Source of the DNA: Vicingus sp036171675
Lineage (GTDB): Bacteria > Bacteroidota > Bacteroidia > Flavobacteriales_E > Vicingaceae
Length of the DNA: 64,000 nt
Direction of reading: 5' to 3'
Assembly (NCBI GenBank): GCA_036171675.1
Contig: JAVHRO010000075.1
Coordinates: 30,185-94,184 of the forward strand
The translations under genes and the position numbers were made by a program. Shown here piece by piece: positions 35,371-44,265 of the stretch. Within the stretch, counting starts at the first letter, position 1. Each line of letters opens with the position of its first letter. The notes below the pieces were generated by a model. That model made no database searches. It saw nothing but the letters and a program-made list of their open reading frames with translations, and was not told the origin of the DNA.

Positions 35371-35401
35371 TTTGATTAATATAAAATAATTTCTACATTT
35401 G
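35371..35401 (+). promoter_or_regulatory. Promoter of the tRNA-tuf operon
   Basis: TTTG-N19-TACATTTG is a perfect match to the Bacteroidota consensus, as expected for a stable-RNA operon. The last base of the -7 element is also the first base of the terminator stem that follows. Confidence 0.85.
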
Positions 35402-35435
35402 CAGACCTTTTTAAAAAGAGGTCTGCATTTTTTTT
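35401..35435 (+). terminator. Terminator of rpsU-xerC-hpf, overlapping tRNA promoter
   Basis: GCAGACC and GGTCTGC form a stem extended by T/A pairs and followed by a run of eight T. Transcripts from upstream contain both arms and should end here. Transcripts that start at the overlapping promoter (about 35406) lack most of the 5' arm and can pass. Confidence 0.8.
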
Positions 35436-35446
35436 GCAGTAAAATA

Positions 35447-35519
35447 GCCAGTATAGCTCAGTTGGTAGAGCAGCTGATTTGTAATCAGCCGGTCGGAGGT
35501 TCGAGTCCCTCTACTGGCT
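35447..35519 (+). tRNA. tRNA-Thr (TGT)
   Basis: A 73-nt cloverleaf. Acceptor arms GCCAGTA and TACTGGC pair fully, the anticodon stem CTGAT/ATCAG holds loop TTTGTAA-type with TGT, and the T arm GGAGGTTCGAGTCCCTC is normal. CCA is not encoded. First gene of the tRNA-tuf operon. Confidence 0.96.
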
Positions 35520-35543
35520 CGTTCTTTAAAGAAGTGAAATGTT

Positions 35544-35625
35544 GGGGAAATACTCAAGCGGTCAACGAGGACAGACTGTAAATCTGTTGGCATAGCCTTC
35601 GTAGGTTCGAATCCTGCCTTCCCCA
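35544..35625 (+). tRNA. tRNA-Tyr (GTA)
   Basis: An 82-nt class II tRNA with a long variable arm. Anticodon GTA sits in CAGACTGTAAATCTG. Acceptor arms GGGGAAA and CTTCCCC pair except for the last A-C. CCA is not encoded. Confidence 0.95.
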
Positions 35626-35641
35626 CGAGGATAAAAAATTA

Positions 35642-35715
35642 GCGGGAGTAGCTCAGCTGGCTAGAGCATCAGCCTTCCAAGCTGAGGGTCGCGGGTTCGA
35701 ATCCCGTTTCCCGCT
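35642..35715 (+). tRNA. tRNA-Gly (TCC)
   Basis: A 74-nt cloverleaf with acceptor GCGGGAG/TTCCCGC and anticodon TCC in the loop CTTCCAA between TCAGC and GCTGA. CCA is not encoded. Confidence 0.95.
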
Positions 35716-35737
35716 CTTTTTTTTTATATGTCGGTAA

Positions 35738-35809
<72 letters not shown>

Positions 35810-35875
35810 CTATAATAAAATAGTAAATAAATAAAAGTTAATATAAATAGTAAATAAATAAAAAAACCGAAAATC

Positions 35876-37063
35876 ATGGCTAAAGAGAATTATGATCGTT
35901 CCAAACCACATTTAAACATCGGAACAATTGGTCACGTTGACCACGGTAAAACTACTTTAACTGCAGCTATCACTACAGTTTTAGCGAAAAAAGGTTTTGC
36001 TGAATTAAGAGATTTTGCTTCAATTGACAACGCACCTGAAGAAAAAGAAAGAGGTATTACAATTAATACATCACACGTTGAATACTCTACTGAAAAAAGA
36101 CATTACGCTCACGTTGACTGTCCTGGTCACGCGGATTACGTTAAAAACATGGTAACTGGTGCTGCTCAAATGGACGGTGCTATTCTTGTTGTAGCTGCTA
36201 CTGATGGACCAATGCCACAAACTAGAGAACATATTCTTTTGGGTCGCCAAGTAGGTATTCCTAGAATGGTTGTTTTCATGAACAAAGTAGATATGGTTGA
36301 CGATGCCGAGTTGTTAGAACTTGTAGAAATGGAAATTAGAGAACTTTTAAGTTTCTACGAATATGATGGAGATAATGCTCCTATAATCGCTGGATCTGCT
36401 TTAGGTGCTTTAAATGGTGAAGAAAAATGGGTAAAAACTGTTGAAGACTTGATGGATGCAGTTGATAGTTATATATTAATGCCTCCAAGAGATATTGATA
36501 AACCTTTCTTAATGCCAGTTGAAGATGTATTCTCTATTACAGGTAGAGGTACTGTAGCAACAGGTAGAATTGAAACAGGTGTTATTAACTCTGGTGAAAC
36601 TGTTGATATTTTAGGTATGGGTGCTGAAAAATTATCATCTACAGTAACTGGTGTTGAAATGTTTAGAAAAATATTAGATAGAGGTGAAGCAGGTGATAAC
36701 GTAGGACTATTACTAAGAGGTATTGAAAAAACTGATATCAGAAGAGGTATGGTAATTGCAAAACCTGGTTCTATTACTCCTCACTCTGAATTTACCGCAG
36801 AAATTTATGTATTGAAAAAAGAAGAAGGTGGACGTCACACTCCATTTCATAATAAATACAGACCTCAGTTTTACATCAGAACTACAGATGTTACAGGTGA
36901 AATTTTCTTACCTGAAGGTAGAGAAATGGTTTTACCAGGTGATAACGTATCAATAACTGTAAAATTAATTGTTCCAGTAGCGATTAACAAAGGTTTAAGA
37001 TTTGCAATTAGAGAAGGCGGAAGAACTGTTGGTGCAGGTCAAGTTACTGAAATTATTAAATAA
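35876..37063 (+). CDS. tuf: Elongation factor Tu
   Basis: EF-Tu delivers aminoacyl-tRNA to the ribosome. The 395 aa contain G1 GHVDHGKT, the switch I region ERGITINTSHVEY, DCPGHADYVKNM, NKVDMVDD (NKxD) and the beta-barrel domains II and III to VTEIIK. It is one of the most conserved proteins and is complete. It is cotranscribed with four upstream tRNA genes. Two copies of the leader motif TAGTAAATAA precede it. A terminator-like hairpin follows, then tRNA-Trp. Confidence 0.98.
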   Translation: MAKENYDRSKPHLNIGTIGHVDHGKTTLTAAITTVLAKKGFAELRDFASIDNAPEEKERGITINTSHVEYSTEKRHYAHVDCPGHADYVKNMVTGAAQMDGAILVVAATDGPMPQTREHILLGRQVGIPRMVVFMNKVDMVDDAELLELVEMEIRELLSFYEYDGDNAPIIAGSALGALNGEEKWVKTVEDLMDAVDSYILMPPRDIDKPFLMPVEDVFSITGRGTVATGRIETGVINSGETVDILGMGAEKLSSTVTGVEMFRKILDRGEAGDNVGLLLRGIEKTDIRRGMVIAKPGSITPHSEFTAEIYVLKKEEGGRHTPFHNKYRPQFYIRTTDVTGEIFLPEGREMVLPGDNVSITVKLIVPVAINKGLRFAIREGGRTVGAGQVTEIIK

Positions 37064-37084
37064 TTATAAGATTAAATGCGAGAT

Positions 37085-37120
37085 AAGGTGTTCCTAAAAC
37101 GGGGCACCTTTCTTGTCTTT
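37085..37120 (+). terminator. Terminator/attenuator after tuf
   Basis: AAGGTGTTCC pairs with GGGGCACCTT over a 6-nt loop (10 bp with two G-T pairs), followed by TCTTGTCTTT. It lies 22 nt after the tuf stop and upstream of tRNA-Trp. Confidence 0.75.
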
Positions 37121-37129
37121 ATAAATTTT

Positions 37130-37202
37130 ACGGGTGTAGCTCAATTGGTAGAGTAGTGGTCTCCAAAACCATTGGTTGGGAGTTCGAGTCTCTCCACCCG
37201 TG
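37130..37202 (+). tRNA. tRNA-Trp (CCA)
   Basis: A 73-nt cloverleaf with acceptor ACGGGTG/CACCCGT and anticodon CCA in loop CTCCAAA. The discriminator is G and 3' CCA is not encoded. It lies between tuf and secE, a standard position. Confidence 0.95.
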
Positions 37203-37221
37203 CTAAAGAAATTTAAATTAT

Positions 37222-37413
37222 ATGGCAAAGATAGGAACATATATTCAAGAGTCTGTAGACGAATTACTAAACAAAGTATCTTGGCCGACATGGCCAGAAC
37301 TACAAAGTAGTGCTGTAATTGTATTAGTTGCTTCTGTTATTTTTGCAATAATCATCTATTTAATGGATACTTCTTTTAGTAATTTAATGAAATTCATTTA
37401 CGGGTTATTTTAA
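37222..37413 (+). CDS. secE: Preprotein translocase subunit SecE
   Basis: SecE clamps the SecY channel in the inner membrane. The 63 aa are the short one-helix form: an amphipathic N-terminal helix with VDELLNKVSWPTWPELQ and one transmembrane segment (SAVIVLVASVIFAIIIYLM). It starts 19 nt after tRNA-Trp and is followed 6 nt later by nusG. Confidence 0.95.
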   Translation: MAKIGTYIQESVDELLNKVSWPTWPELQSSAVIVLVASVIFAIIIYLMDTSFSNLMKFIYGLF

Positions 37414-37419
37414 AAAGTT

Positions 37420-37971
37420 ATGGCAGAGAATAGTAAAAAGTGGTACGTTGTTAGAGCCATTAGTGGAAAAGAAAACAAAATAAAAAAATATATTGAGGAT
37501 GAAATTGTTAGAAATAAACTAACCGATTATGTTTCTCAAATATTAATTCCTACTGAAAAAGTTTATCAAATTCGTAACGGTAAAAAAATAAATAAAGAAC
37601 GTAGCTTTTTCCCAGGATATATTTTAATTGAAGCTGATTTAATTGGAGAAGTACCTCACGTTATAAGAAATGTGAATGGAGTTATTGGTTTTTTAGGTGC
37701 AGAAAAAAAAGGTGATCCACTACCACTAAGATTATCTGAAGTTAATAGAATTCTAGGAAAAGTAGATGAATTAGCTGATAGTACTGAGGAAATGACCATA
37801 CCATTTGTTATTGGTGAAAACATAAAAGTTGTTGATGGTCCGTTTAACGGATTCTCTGGAACAATAGAAAAAATAAATGAAGATAAGAGAAAACTTGAAG
37901 TAATGGTTAAAATTTTCGGTAGAAAACAACCGTTAGAACTAAGTTTCTTACAAGTTGAAAAAGAAAGTTAA
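37420..37971 (+). CDS. nusG: Transcription termination/antitermination protein NusG
   Basis: NusG binds RNA polymerase and couples it to the ribosome or Rho. The 183 aa show the NGN domain (KWYVVRAISGKENKIKKYIEDE, RSFFPGYILIE, VIRNVNGVIGFLG) and a C-terminal KOW domain (VVDGPFNGFSGTIEKI). Normal length. It lies between secE and rplK. Confidence 0.97.
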   Translation: MAENSKKWYVVRAISGKENKIKKYIEDEIVRNKLTDYVSQILIPTEKVYQIRNGKKINKERSFFPGYILIEADLIGEVPHVIRNVNGVIGFLGAEKKGDPLPLRLSEVNRILGKVDELADSTEEMTIPFVIGENIKVVDGPFNGFSGTIEKINEDKRKLEVMVKIFGRKQPLELSFLQVEKES

Positions 37972-38052
37972 TAAAATGTAATTAATCGTACAAATCTCAT
38001 CACATATATAATGCTTCCAAGTGAGACGAGTACAAACTAAATAGTAAATAAA

Positions 38053-38490
38053 ATGGCTAAAGAAGTAAGTGGATTAATTAAATTACAAGTAAAAGGCGGT
38101 GCAGCAAACCCATCACCACCAATTGGACCTGCATTAGGTTCTAAAGGTGTTAATATCATGGAATTCTGTAAACAATTTAATGGTAGAACTCAAGATAAAC
38201 CTGGTAAAATATTACCAGTTGTTATTACTGTTTATGCTGATAAATCCTTTGATTTTGTAATCAAAACTCCTCCAGCTGCTATCCAATTGATGGAAGCTGC
38301 AAAAATAAAAAAAGGTTCGGCTGAACCTAATAGAGTAAAAGTAGCAACCGTTACTTGGAATCAGGTTAAAGCAATTGCTGAAGACAAAATGTCGGATTTA
38401 AATTGTTTTAGAATTGACTCTGCAATGAAAATGGTTGCTGGAACAGCAAGAAGTATGGGAATTAACGTTAGTGGCGAATTTCCAGCTTAA
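38053..38490 (+). CDS. rplK: 50S ribosomal protein L11 (uL11)
   Basis: uL11 forms the GTPase-associated centre with 23S rRNA. The 145 aa show LQVKGGAANPSPPIGPALGSKGVNIMEFCKQFN, the proline-rich hinge, FVIKTPPAA, and GTARSMGI near the C-terminus. The motif TAGTAAATAA directly precedes the ATG by one base. It opens the rplKAJL series. Confidence 0.98.
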   Translation: MAKEVSGLIKLQVKGGAANPSPPIGPALGSKGVNIMEFCKQFNGRTQDKPGKILPVVITVYADKSFDFVIKTPPAAIQLMEAAKIKKGSAEPNRVKVATVTWNQVKAIAEDKMSDLNCFRIDSAMKMVAGTARSMGINVSGEFPA

Positions 38491-38516
38491 TTTTAAGTAA
38501 ATTAATTGTTATAACA

Positions 38517-39212
38517 ATGACAAGGTTAACAAAAAATATGAAAGGAGCTTTATCAAAATTTGATACCACAAAAGAGTATCAATTAGATGAAGCTGCAAAA
38601 ATTGTTAAGGACATTACTTTTACAAAATTCAATGCATCTGTTGATATCAATGTGAAACTTGGAGTTGATCCAAGAAAAGCAAACCAGATGGTAAGGGGAA
38701 CAGTTGCCCTTCCAAATGGTGTTGGTAAAGATGTAAGAGTTTTAGTATTATGTACTCCTGACAAAGAAGCTGAAGCTAAACAAGCTGGTGCAGACTATGT
38801 AGGATTAGACGAATTTATTGAAAAAATAAAAGGCGGCTGGACTGACATTGATGTTATTATTACAATGCCAAGTGTTATGGGTAAAGTTGGAGCTCTAGGA
38901 AAAGTTTTAGGTCCTAGAGGTTTAATGCCTAACCCAAAATCAGGTACTGTAACCATGGAAATTGGCAAAGCAGTTACAGAGGTTAAAGCAGGTAAAATTG
39001 ACTTTAAAGTTGATAAATACGGCATTATTCACACCACAATAGGTAGAGCTTCTTTTGAAGCTGACAAATTAGTGGAAAATGCACATGAACTTATCCAAAC
39101 AATTTTAAAGCTAAAACCATCTGCAGCAAAAGGAACATATGTTAAAAGTGTAACACTTTCTAGCACTATGAGTCCAGGAGTTAAAGTTGAACCTAAATCA
39201 CTAACGGTTTAA
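38517..39212 (+). CDS. rplA: 50S ribosomal protein L1 (uL1)
   Basis: uL1 builds the mobile L1 stalk at the E site and in many bacteria represses its own operon. The 231 aa contain FNASVDINVKLGVDPRKANQMVRG, VMGKVGALGKVLGPRGLMPNPKSGTVT (the signature) and GTYVKSVTLSSTMSPG. It starts 26 nt after rplK. Confidence 0.98.
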   Translation: MTRLTKNMKGALSKFDTTKEYQLDEAAKIVKDITFTKFNASVDINVKLGVDPRKANQMVRGTVALPNGVGKDVRVLVLCTPDKEAEAKQAGADYVGLDEFIEKIKGGWTDIDVIITMPSVMGKVGALGKVLGPRGLMPNPKSGTVTMEIGKAVTEVKAGKIDFKVDKYGIIHTTIGRASFEADKLVENAHELIQTILKLKPSAAKGTYVKSVTLSSTMSPGVKVEPKSLTV

Positions 39213-39240
39213 TAAGTTTATAACTTAGTAAATAAGAACT

Positions 39241-39762
39241 ATGACTAAAGAAGAAAAAAATCAGTTTGTAGAAGATTTAACCGTGAGGTTAAATAATGCT
39301 AATATATTTTATTTAGCAGATATCGCTGGTTTAAACGCAGAAAACTCTTCAAGGTTAAGAAGGTCTTGCTTTAATGGAAATATTCAAATTGAAGTAGTAA
39401 AAAACACCTTATTAAGAAAAGCTTTAGAAAAAGCTGAAGGTAACTACCAAGATTTATATGTATCGTTAAAAGGAAATACTTCAATTATGTTTTCAGAAAC
39501 AGGTAATGCACCTGCCAAACTAATTAAAGAATTCCGTAAAAAAAGCGAAAAACCTATCCTTAAAGGAGCATTTATAGATCAAGCAATATTTATTGGCGAT
39601 GCTAATTTAGATGTGCTAGTAGCACTTAAATCTAGAGAAGAATTAATAGGAGATATTATTGGTTTATTACAATCACCTGCTAAAAATGTTATTTCCGCAT
39701 TAAAATCAAGCGGTGGTAAAATTGCAGGAATTGTTAAAACACTTTCAGAACGACCTGAATAA
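39241..39762 (+). CDS. rplJ: 50S ribosomal protein L10 (uL10)
   Basis: uL10 anchors L7/L12 dimers on the ribosomal stalk. The 173 aa begin MTKEEKNQFVEDLTVRLNNANIFYLADIAGL and show RRSCFNGNIQIEVVKNTLLRKA and a C-terminal helix binding L12 (ISALKSSGGKIAGIVKTLSE). A TAGTAAATAA motif ends 5 nt before the ATG. No long L10 leader structure is visible in the 28-nt gap. Confidence 0.96.
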   Translation: MTKEEKNQFVEDLTVRLNNANIFYLADIAGLNAENSSRLRRSCFNGNIQIEVVKNTLLRKALEKAEGNYQDLYVSLKGNTSIMFSETGNAPAKLIKEFRKKSEKPILKGAFIDQAIFIGDANLDVLVALKSREELIGDIIGLLQSPAKNVISALKSSGGKIAGIVKTLSERPE

Positions 39763-39818
39763 AAAAAATCGTACAAATAAAAATTAATTAATTATTAAAA
39801 AATCTAAATTAAAATAAA

Positions 39819-40199
39819 ATGGCAAATTTAAAAGAACTTGCAGATCAATTAGTTAACTTAACAGTTAAAGATGTTAACGAATTAGCTACAATCTTAAAAG
39901 ATGAATATGGTATCGAACCTGCTGCAGCTGCAGTAGCTATTGCTGGTCCTGCTGGTGGCGGTAATAATGATGCTGCTGCTGAAGAAAAATCTACTTTTGA
40001 TGTAATTCTTAAAAGTGGTGGTCAAGCTAAATTAGGCGTTGTTAAATTAGTAAAAGAACTTACTGGTTTAGGCTTAAAAGAAGCTAAAGAATTAGTTGAT
40101 GCTGCACCAAAACCATTAAAAGAAGGTGTATCTAAAGATGAGGCTAATGCTTTAAAAACACAACTAGAAGAAGCTGGAGCTGAAGTTGAAATTAAATAA
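39819..40199 (+). CDS. rplL: 50S ribosomal protein L7/L12 (bL12)
   Basis: bL12 is the flexible stalk protein that recruits translation GTPases. The 126 aa show the N-terminal dimer helix (LKELADQLVNLTVKDVNELATILK), the Ala/Gly hinge (PAAAAVAIAGPAGGGNNDAAA) and the C-terminal domain (FDVILKSGGQAKLGVVKLVKELTGLGLKEAKELVD). Complete. The following 211 nt to rpoB contain a strong hairpin. Confidence 0.98.
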   Translation: MANLKELADQLVNLTVKDVNELATILKDEYGIEPAAAAVAIAGPAGGGNNDAAAEEKSTFDVILKSGGQAKLGVVKLVKELTGLGLKEAKELVDAAPKPLKEGVSKDEANALKTQLEEAGAEVEIK

Positions 40200-40219
40200 T
40201 TTCAACTGAATAAAAATAC

Positions 40220-40262
40220 GGTTTAGATCTTATCCATTATTAAATGGATTTGGTCTAAACCA
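40220..40262 (+). promoter_or_regulatory. rplL-rpoB intergenic hairpin (attenuator-like)
   Basis: GGTTTAGA (40220-40227) pairs with TCTAAACC (40254-40261), and ATCCATT inside pairs with AATGGAT. A weak ATTTT follows rather than a long T-run. Position matches the rplL-rpoB attenuator/processing site known in other bacteria. The remaining leader to 40410 shows one TAGTAAATAA at 40338 and no ORF. Confidence 0.65.
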
Positions 40263-40410
40263 TTTTATGCTTATATACTCAACGTGAATAGAAAAATGAG
40301 GTAGATTTTAAAAAAACTACTGATTTACAACGGGTTATAGTAAATAAATATTACCAATTACAAAAGTAATTGGTATAAATGTTAATCATAACTAAACTCA
40401 TTCTAACCTA

Positions 40411-43400
40411 ATGAATAAAACGTTAGTTAAAACCCAAAAAGCCGAAAGAATAAATTTTGGCTCCATAAAAAATCAACTTGCTTATCCTGATTTTTTAGAT
40501 ATACAACTTAAGTCGTTTCAAAGTTATTTTCAATTAGACACTACTCCTGAAAACAGAGAACAAGAAGGGCTTTTTAGAGTGTTCAGTGAAAATTTTCCAA
40601 TTACAGATGCTAGAAATCAGTTTGTATTAGAATTTCTAGATTACTTTATTGACCCTCCTAGGTATTCAATAGAAGAATGTATTGAACGAGGATTAACTTA
40701 TAGTGTTCCACTTAAAGCAAAATTGAAATTGTATTGTACCGATCCTGAACATGAGGATTTCGAAACAATTGTTCAAGATGTTTATTTAGGAACCATTCCT
40801 TACATGACCCCAAAAGGAACATTTGTGATTAATGGAGCTGAGCGAGTTATTGTTTCTCAATTACACCGATCTCCAGGTGTATTCTTTGGTCAAAGTCGAC
40901 ACGCTAACGGAACAAAATTATATTCTGCAAGAGTTATCCCTTTTAGAGGTTCTTGGATAGAATTTGCTACAGATATAAACAACGTAATGTATGCTTATAT
41001 TGATAGAAAGAAAAAATTACCTGTTACGACTTTATTTAGAGCTATCGGTTACGAAACTGATAAAGAAATCTTAGAATTATTTGATTTAGCTGACGAAGTA
41101 AAAGTTAGTAAAGCAGGACTTAAAAAAACAATTGGTAGAAAATTAGCAGCTCGTGTTTTAAAAACATGGATTGAAGATTTCGTGGATGAAGATACAGGTG
41201 AAGTTGTTTCTATCGAAAGAAATGAGGTAATTATTGATCGTGAAACCATTATCGATAAAGATCATATCGATGAAATCGTTGATTCAGGTTCAAAAACCAT
41301 CATTTTACATAAAGAAGACGTAAACTCGGCAGATTTTGCTATCATTTATAACACTTTACAAAAAGATCCATCTAACTCAGAAAAAGAAGCGGTAGAACAC
41401 ATTTACCGTCAATTAAGAAACGCCGAACCACCAGATGTTGAAACAGCACGTGGTGTAATCGACAAATTGTTTTTCTCTGAAACTAGATATGATTTAGGTG
41501 AAGTTGGTCGTTTTAGAATCAACAAAAAATTAGGTTTAAATATCGATGAAAACGTGAGAACGCTTTCAAGAGAAGATATTATTTCTATCATTAAGTATTT
41601 AATTGAGTTGATTAACTCAAAAACAATAGTTGATGATATTGACCACTTAAGTAATAGAAGGGTTAGAACTGTTGGAGAACAATTACACAACCAATTTGGT
41701 GTTGGCCTTTCAAGAATGGCGAGAACCATTAGAGAAAGAATGAACGTTAGAGATAACGAAGTATTTACTCCTTCTGACTTAATTAATGCAAAAACGCTTT
41801 CTTCTGTAATTAATTCATTCTTCGGAACAAATCAGTTATCTCAATTTATGGATCAAACCAACCCATTATCTGAGATTACTCACAAAAGAAGATTATCAGC
41901 ACTAGGACCAGGTGGTTTATCAAGAGAGAGAGCTGGTTTTGAGGTACGTGACGTTCACTACACTCACTACGGCAGACTTTGTCCAATTGAAACTCCTGAA
42001 GGACCTAATATTGGTTTAATTTCTTCTTTATGTGTATACGCTAAAGTGAATAAATTAGGATTTATTGAAACCCCTTATCGTAAAGTTACTGATGGAGTAG
42101 TTTCATTAGATAATAATGTTATATATTTAAGTGCTGAGGAAGAAGAAAAAAAGATAATCGCACAAGCTAATGCAATAATCGATGATAAAGGTAACTTTAA
42201 ATCAGATAAAGTAAAATCAAGACTTGAAGGAGATTTTCCAGTATCCGACCCTTCTGAATTGCATTTAATGGATGTAGCTCCAAATCAAATTGCATCAATA
42301 GCTGCATCATTAATTCCATTCTTGGAAAACGATGATGCGAACCGTGCCTTGATGGGGTCTAACATGATGCGTCAAGCAGTACCATTAATGAGGGCCGAGG
42401 CTCCTATAGTTGGAACTGGCCTAGAAGGCAGAGTAGCACAAGATTCAAGAGTGTTGGTAAATGCAGAAGGTAATGGTGTTGTAGAATATGTTGACGCAAG
42501 TGAAATAATTATCAAATACGACAAGACTGAAGAAGAAATGTTGGTAAGCTTTGAAGGTAACTTAAAATCTTATCCATTAGCAACCTTTAGAAAAACCAAC
42601 CAAAATACTTGTATTAACCTTACTCCTATTGTTAAAAAAGGACAACGCGTATTAACTGGTGAAGTACTTTGTGAGGGTTACGCAACACAAGATGGTGAAT
42701 TAGCTTTAGGAAGAAACCTTAAAGTTGCATTTATGCCATGGAAAGGTTACAACTTTGAGGATGCGATAGTAATTTCTGAGAAAGTTGTTAAAGATGATAT
42801 TTTTACATCAATCCATATCGAAGAATTTTCGTTAGACGTAAGAGATACAAAAAGAGGTTTAGAAGAATTAACTGCTGATATCCCTAACGTGAGTGAAGAT
42901 GCAACGAAAGATTTAGATGAAAATGGAATCATTAGAATTGGTGCAGAAGTTAAAGAAGGAGATATTATTATTGGAAAAATAACTCCTAAAGGAGAAACTG
43001 ACCCAACTCCAGAAGAAAAACTTTTAAGAGCCATTTTTGGTGATAAAGCTGGGGATGTTAAAGATGCATCATTAAAAATTAGACCTTCTGTAAAAGGTGT
43101 AGTTATCGGAAAAAAACTTTTCGAAAAAGCAATCAAAGACAGAAAAACAAGAGTTGACGAAAAAAATATTATTACTCAAATCGATGATGAGTATAATAAA
43201 GAAATGTCGCAACTTAAAAAAGATTTAATCGATAAACTTTATACCATTGTAAATGGAAAAACTTCTCAAGGTGTTGTAAACTATTATAACGAAGAGATTG
43301 TTCCAAAAGGCACTAAGTTTACTATTAAAATATTAGAAAAAATAAACGATTATAGCTTTATTGATTCTAAAAACTGGACAACAAGCGATGAAATCAATGA

Positions 43401-44235
43401 GTTGTTAAAAACACTTTTAAACAACTACAACATTAAAGCAAATGAAATTCTTGGTGCTACAAAAAGAAAAAAATATGCTTTATCAGTTGGAGATGAATTA
43501 CCAGCAGGTATTATGAAACTTGCCAAAGTTTATATTGCCAAAAAAAGAAAATTAAAAGTTGGTGATAAAATGGCTGGCCGTCATGGTAACAAAGGTATTG
43601 TAGCGAATATTGTTAGAGAGGAAGATATGCCTTTCTTAGAAGATGGAACTCCTGTAGATATCGTATTGAATCCACTTGGTGTACCATCGAGGATGAACTT
43701 AGGTCAGGTGTACGAAACTGTTTTAGGTTGGGCTGGTCAAAAACTAGGACAAAAATTTGCAACACCTATATTTGATGGCGCTTCAGTTGAAGAAATTAAT
43801 CAATTCTGTATTAAAGCTGGTATTCCTCAATATGGTAAAACCTATTTGTATGATGGTGGTACTGGTGAGCGATTTGACCAAACTGCAACCGTTGGTGTAA
43901 TTTACATGCTAAAATTAGGTCACTTAATTGATGATAAAATGCACGCACGTTCGATAGGACCATACTCATTAATTACACAACAACCATTAGGTGGTAAAGC
44001 ACAATTTGGTGGTCAACGTTTTGGTGAAATGGAGGTTTGGGCTATAGAAGCATTCGGTGCAGCAAATATCCTTCAAGAAATACTGACAATAAAATCAGAT
44101 GATGTACGAGGAAGAGCAAAAGCTTATGAAGCAATTGTTAAAGGAGATCCAATGCCTGAACCAGGTATTCCGGAATCATTTAATGTATTGTTACATGAAC
44201 TAAGAGGATTATCTCTTAACATAGCTTTTGATTAA
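40411..44235 (+). CDS. rpoB: RNA polymerase subunit beta
   Basis: Catalytic core subunit of RNA polymerase. The 1274 aa show GTFVINGAERVIVSQLHRSPGV, the rifampicin region FGTNQLSQFMDQTNPLSEITHKRRLSALGPGGLSRERAGFEVRDVH, PYRKV, the conserved MPWKGYNFEDAIV and the C-terminal GGKAQFGGQRFGEMEVWA. The rifampicin-cluster residues look wild-type (DQ.N, HKRRLSALGP). Complete and of normal Bacteroidota length. It is 30 nt upstream of rpoC. Confidence 0.98.
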   Translation: MNKTLVKTQKAERINFGSIKNQLAYPDFLDIQLKSFQSYFQLDTTPENREQEGLFRVFSENFPITDARNQFVLEFLDYFIDPPRYSIEECIERGLTYSVPLKAKLKLYCTDPEHEDFETIVQDVYLGTIPYMTPKGTFVINGAERVIVSQLHRSPGVFFGQSRHANGTKLYSARVIPFRGSWIEFATDINNVMYAYIDRKKKLPVTTLFRAIGYETDKEILELFDLADEVKVSKAGLKKTIGRKLAARVLKTWIEDFVDEDTGEVVSIERNEVIIDRETIIDKDHIDEIVDSGSKTIILHKEDVNSADFAIIYNTLQKDPSNSEKEAVEHIYRQLRNAEPPDVETARGVIDKLFFSETRYDLGEVGRFRINKKLGLNIDENVRTLSREDIISIIKYLIELINSKTIVDDIDHLSNRRVRTVGEQLHNQFGVGLSRMARTIRERMNVRDNEVFTPSDLINAKTLSSVINSFFGTNQLSQFMDQTNPLSEITHKRRLSALGPGGLSRERAGFEVRDVHYTHYGRLCPIETPEGPNIGLISSLCVYAKVNKLGFIETPYRKVTDGVVSLDNNVIYLSAEEEEKKIIAQANAIIDDKGNFKSDKVKSRLEGDFPVSDPSELHLMDVAPNQIASIAASLIPFLENDDANRALMGSNMMRQAVPLMRAEAPIVGTGLEGRVAQDSRVLVNAEGNGVVEYVDASEIIIKYDKTEEEMLVSFEGNLKSYPLATFRKTNQNTCINLTPIVKKGQRVLTGEVLCEGYATQDGELALGRNLKVAFMPWKGYNFEDAIVISEKVVKDDIFTSIHIEEFSLDVRDTKRGLEELTADIPNVSEDATKDLDENGIIRIGAEVKEGDIIIGKITPKGETDPTPEEKLLRAIFGDKAGDVKDASLKIRPSVKGVVIGKKLFEKAIKDRKTRVDEKNIITQIDDEYNKEMSQLKKDLIDKLYTIVNGKTSQGVVNYYNEEIVPKGTKFTIKILEKINDYSFIDSKNWTTSDEINELLKTLLNNYNIKANEILGATKRKKYALSVGDELPAGIMKLAKVYIAKKRKLKVGDKMAGRHGNKGIVANIVREEDMPFLEDGTPVDIVLNPLGVPSRMNLGQVYETVLGWAGQKLGQKFATPIFDGASVEEINQFCIKAGIPQYGKTYLYDGGTGERFDQTATVGVIYMLKLGHLIDDKMHARSIGPYSLITQQPLGGKAQFGGQRFGEMEVWAIEAFGAANILQEILTIKSDDVRGRAKAYEAIVKGDPMPEPGIPESFNVLLHELRGLSLNIAFD

Positions 44236-44265
44236 TTAATATTAACACTCTAATACCTTAATAAT

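Noticed and set aside
35399..35626. ORFs of 60 and 71 codons over the tRNA cluster
   Set aside because: They translate tRNA-Thr and tRNA-Tyr genes, whose cloverleafs are unambiguous.
37094..37291. 65-codon reverse ORF over tRNA-Trp and the secE start
   Set aside because: It overlaps a certain tRNA and a certain conserved gene.
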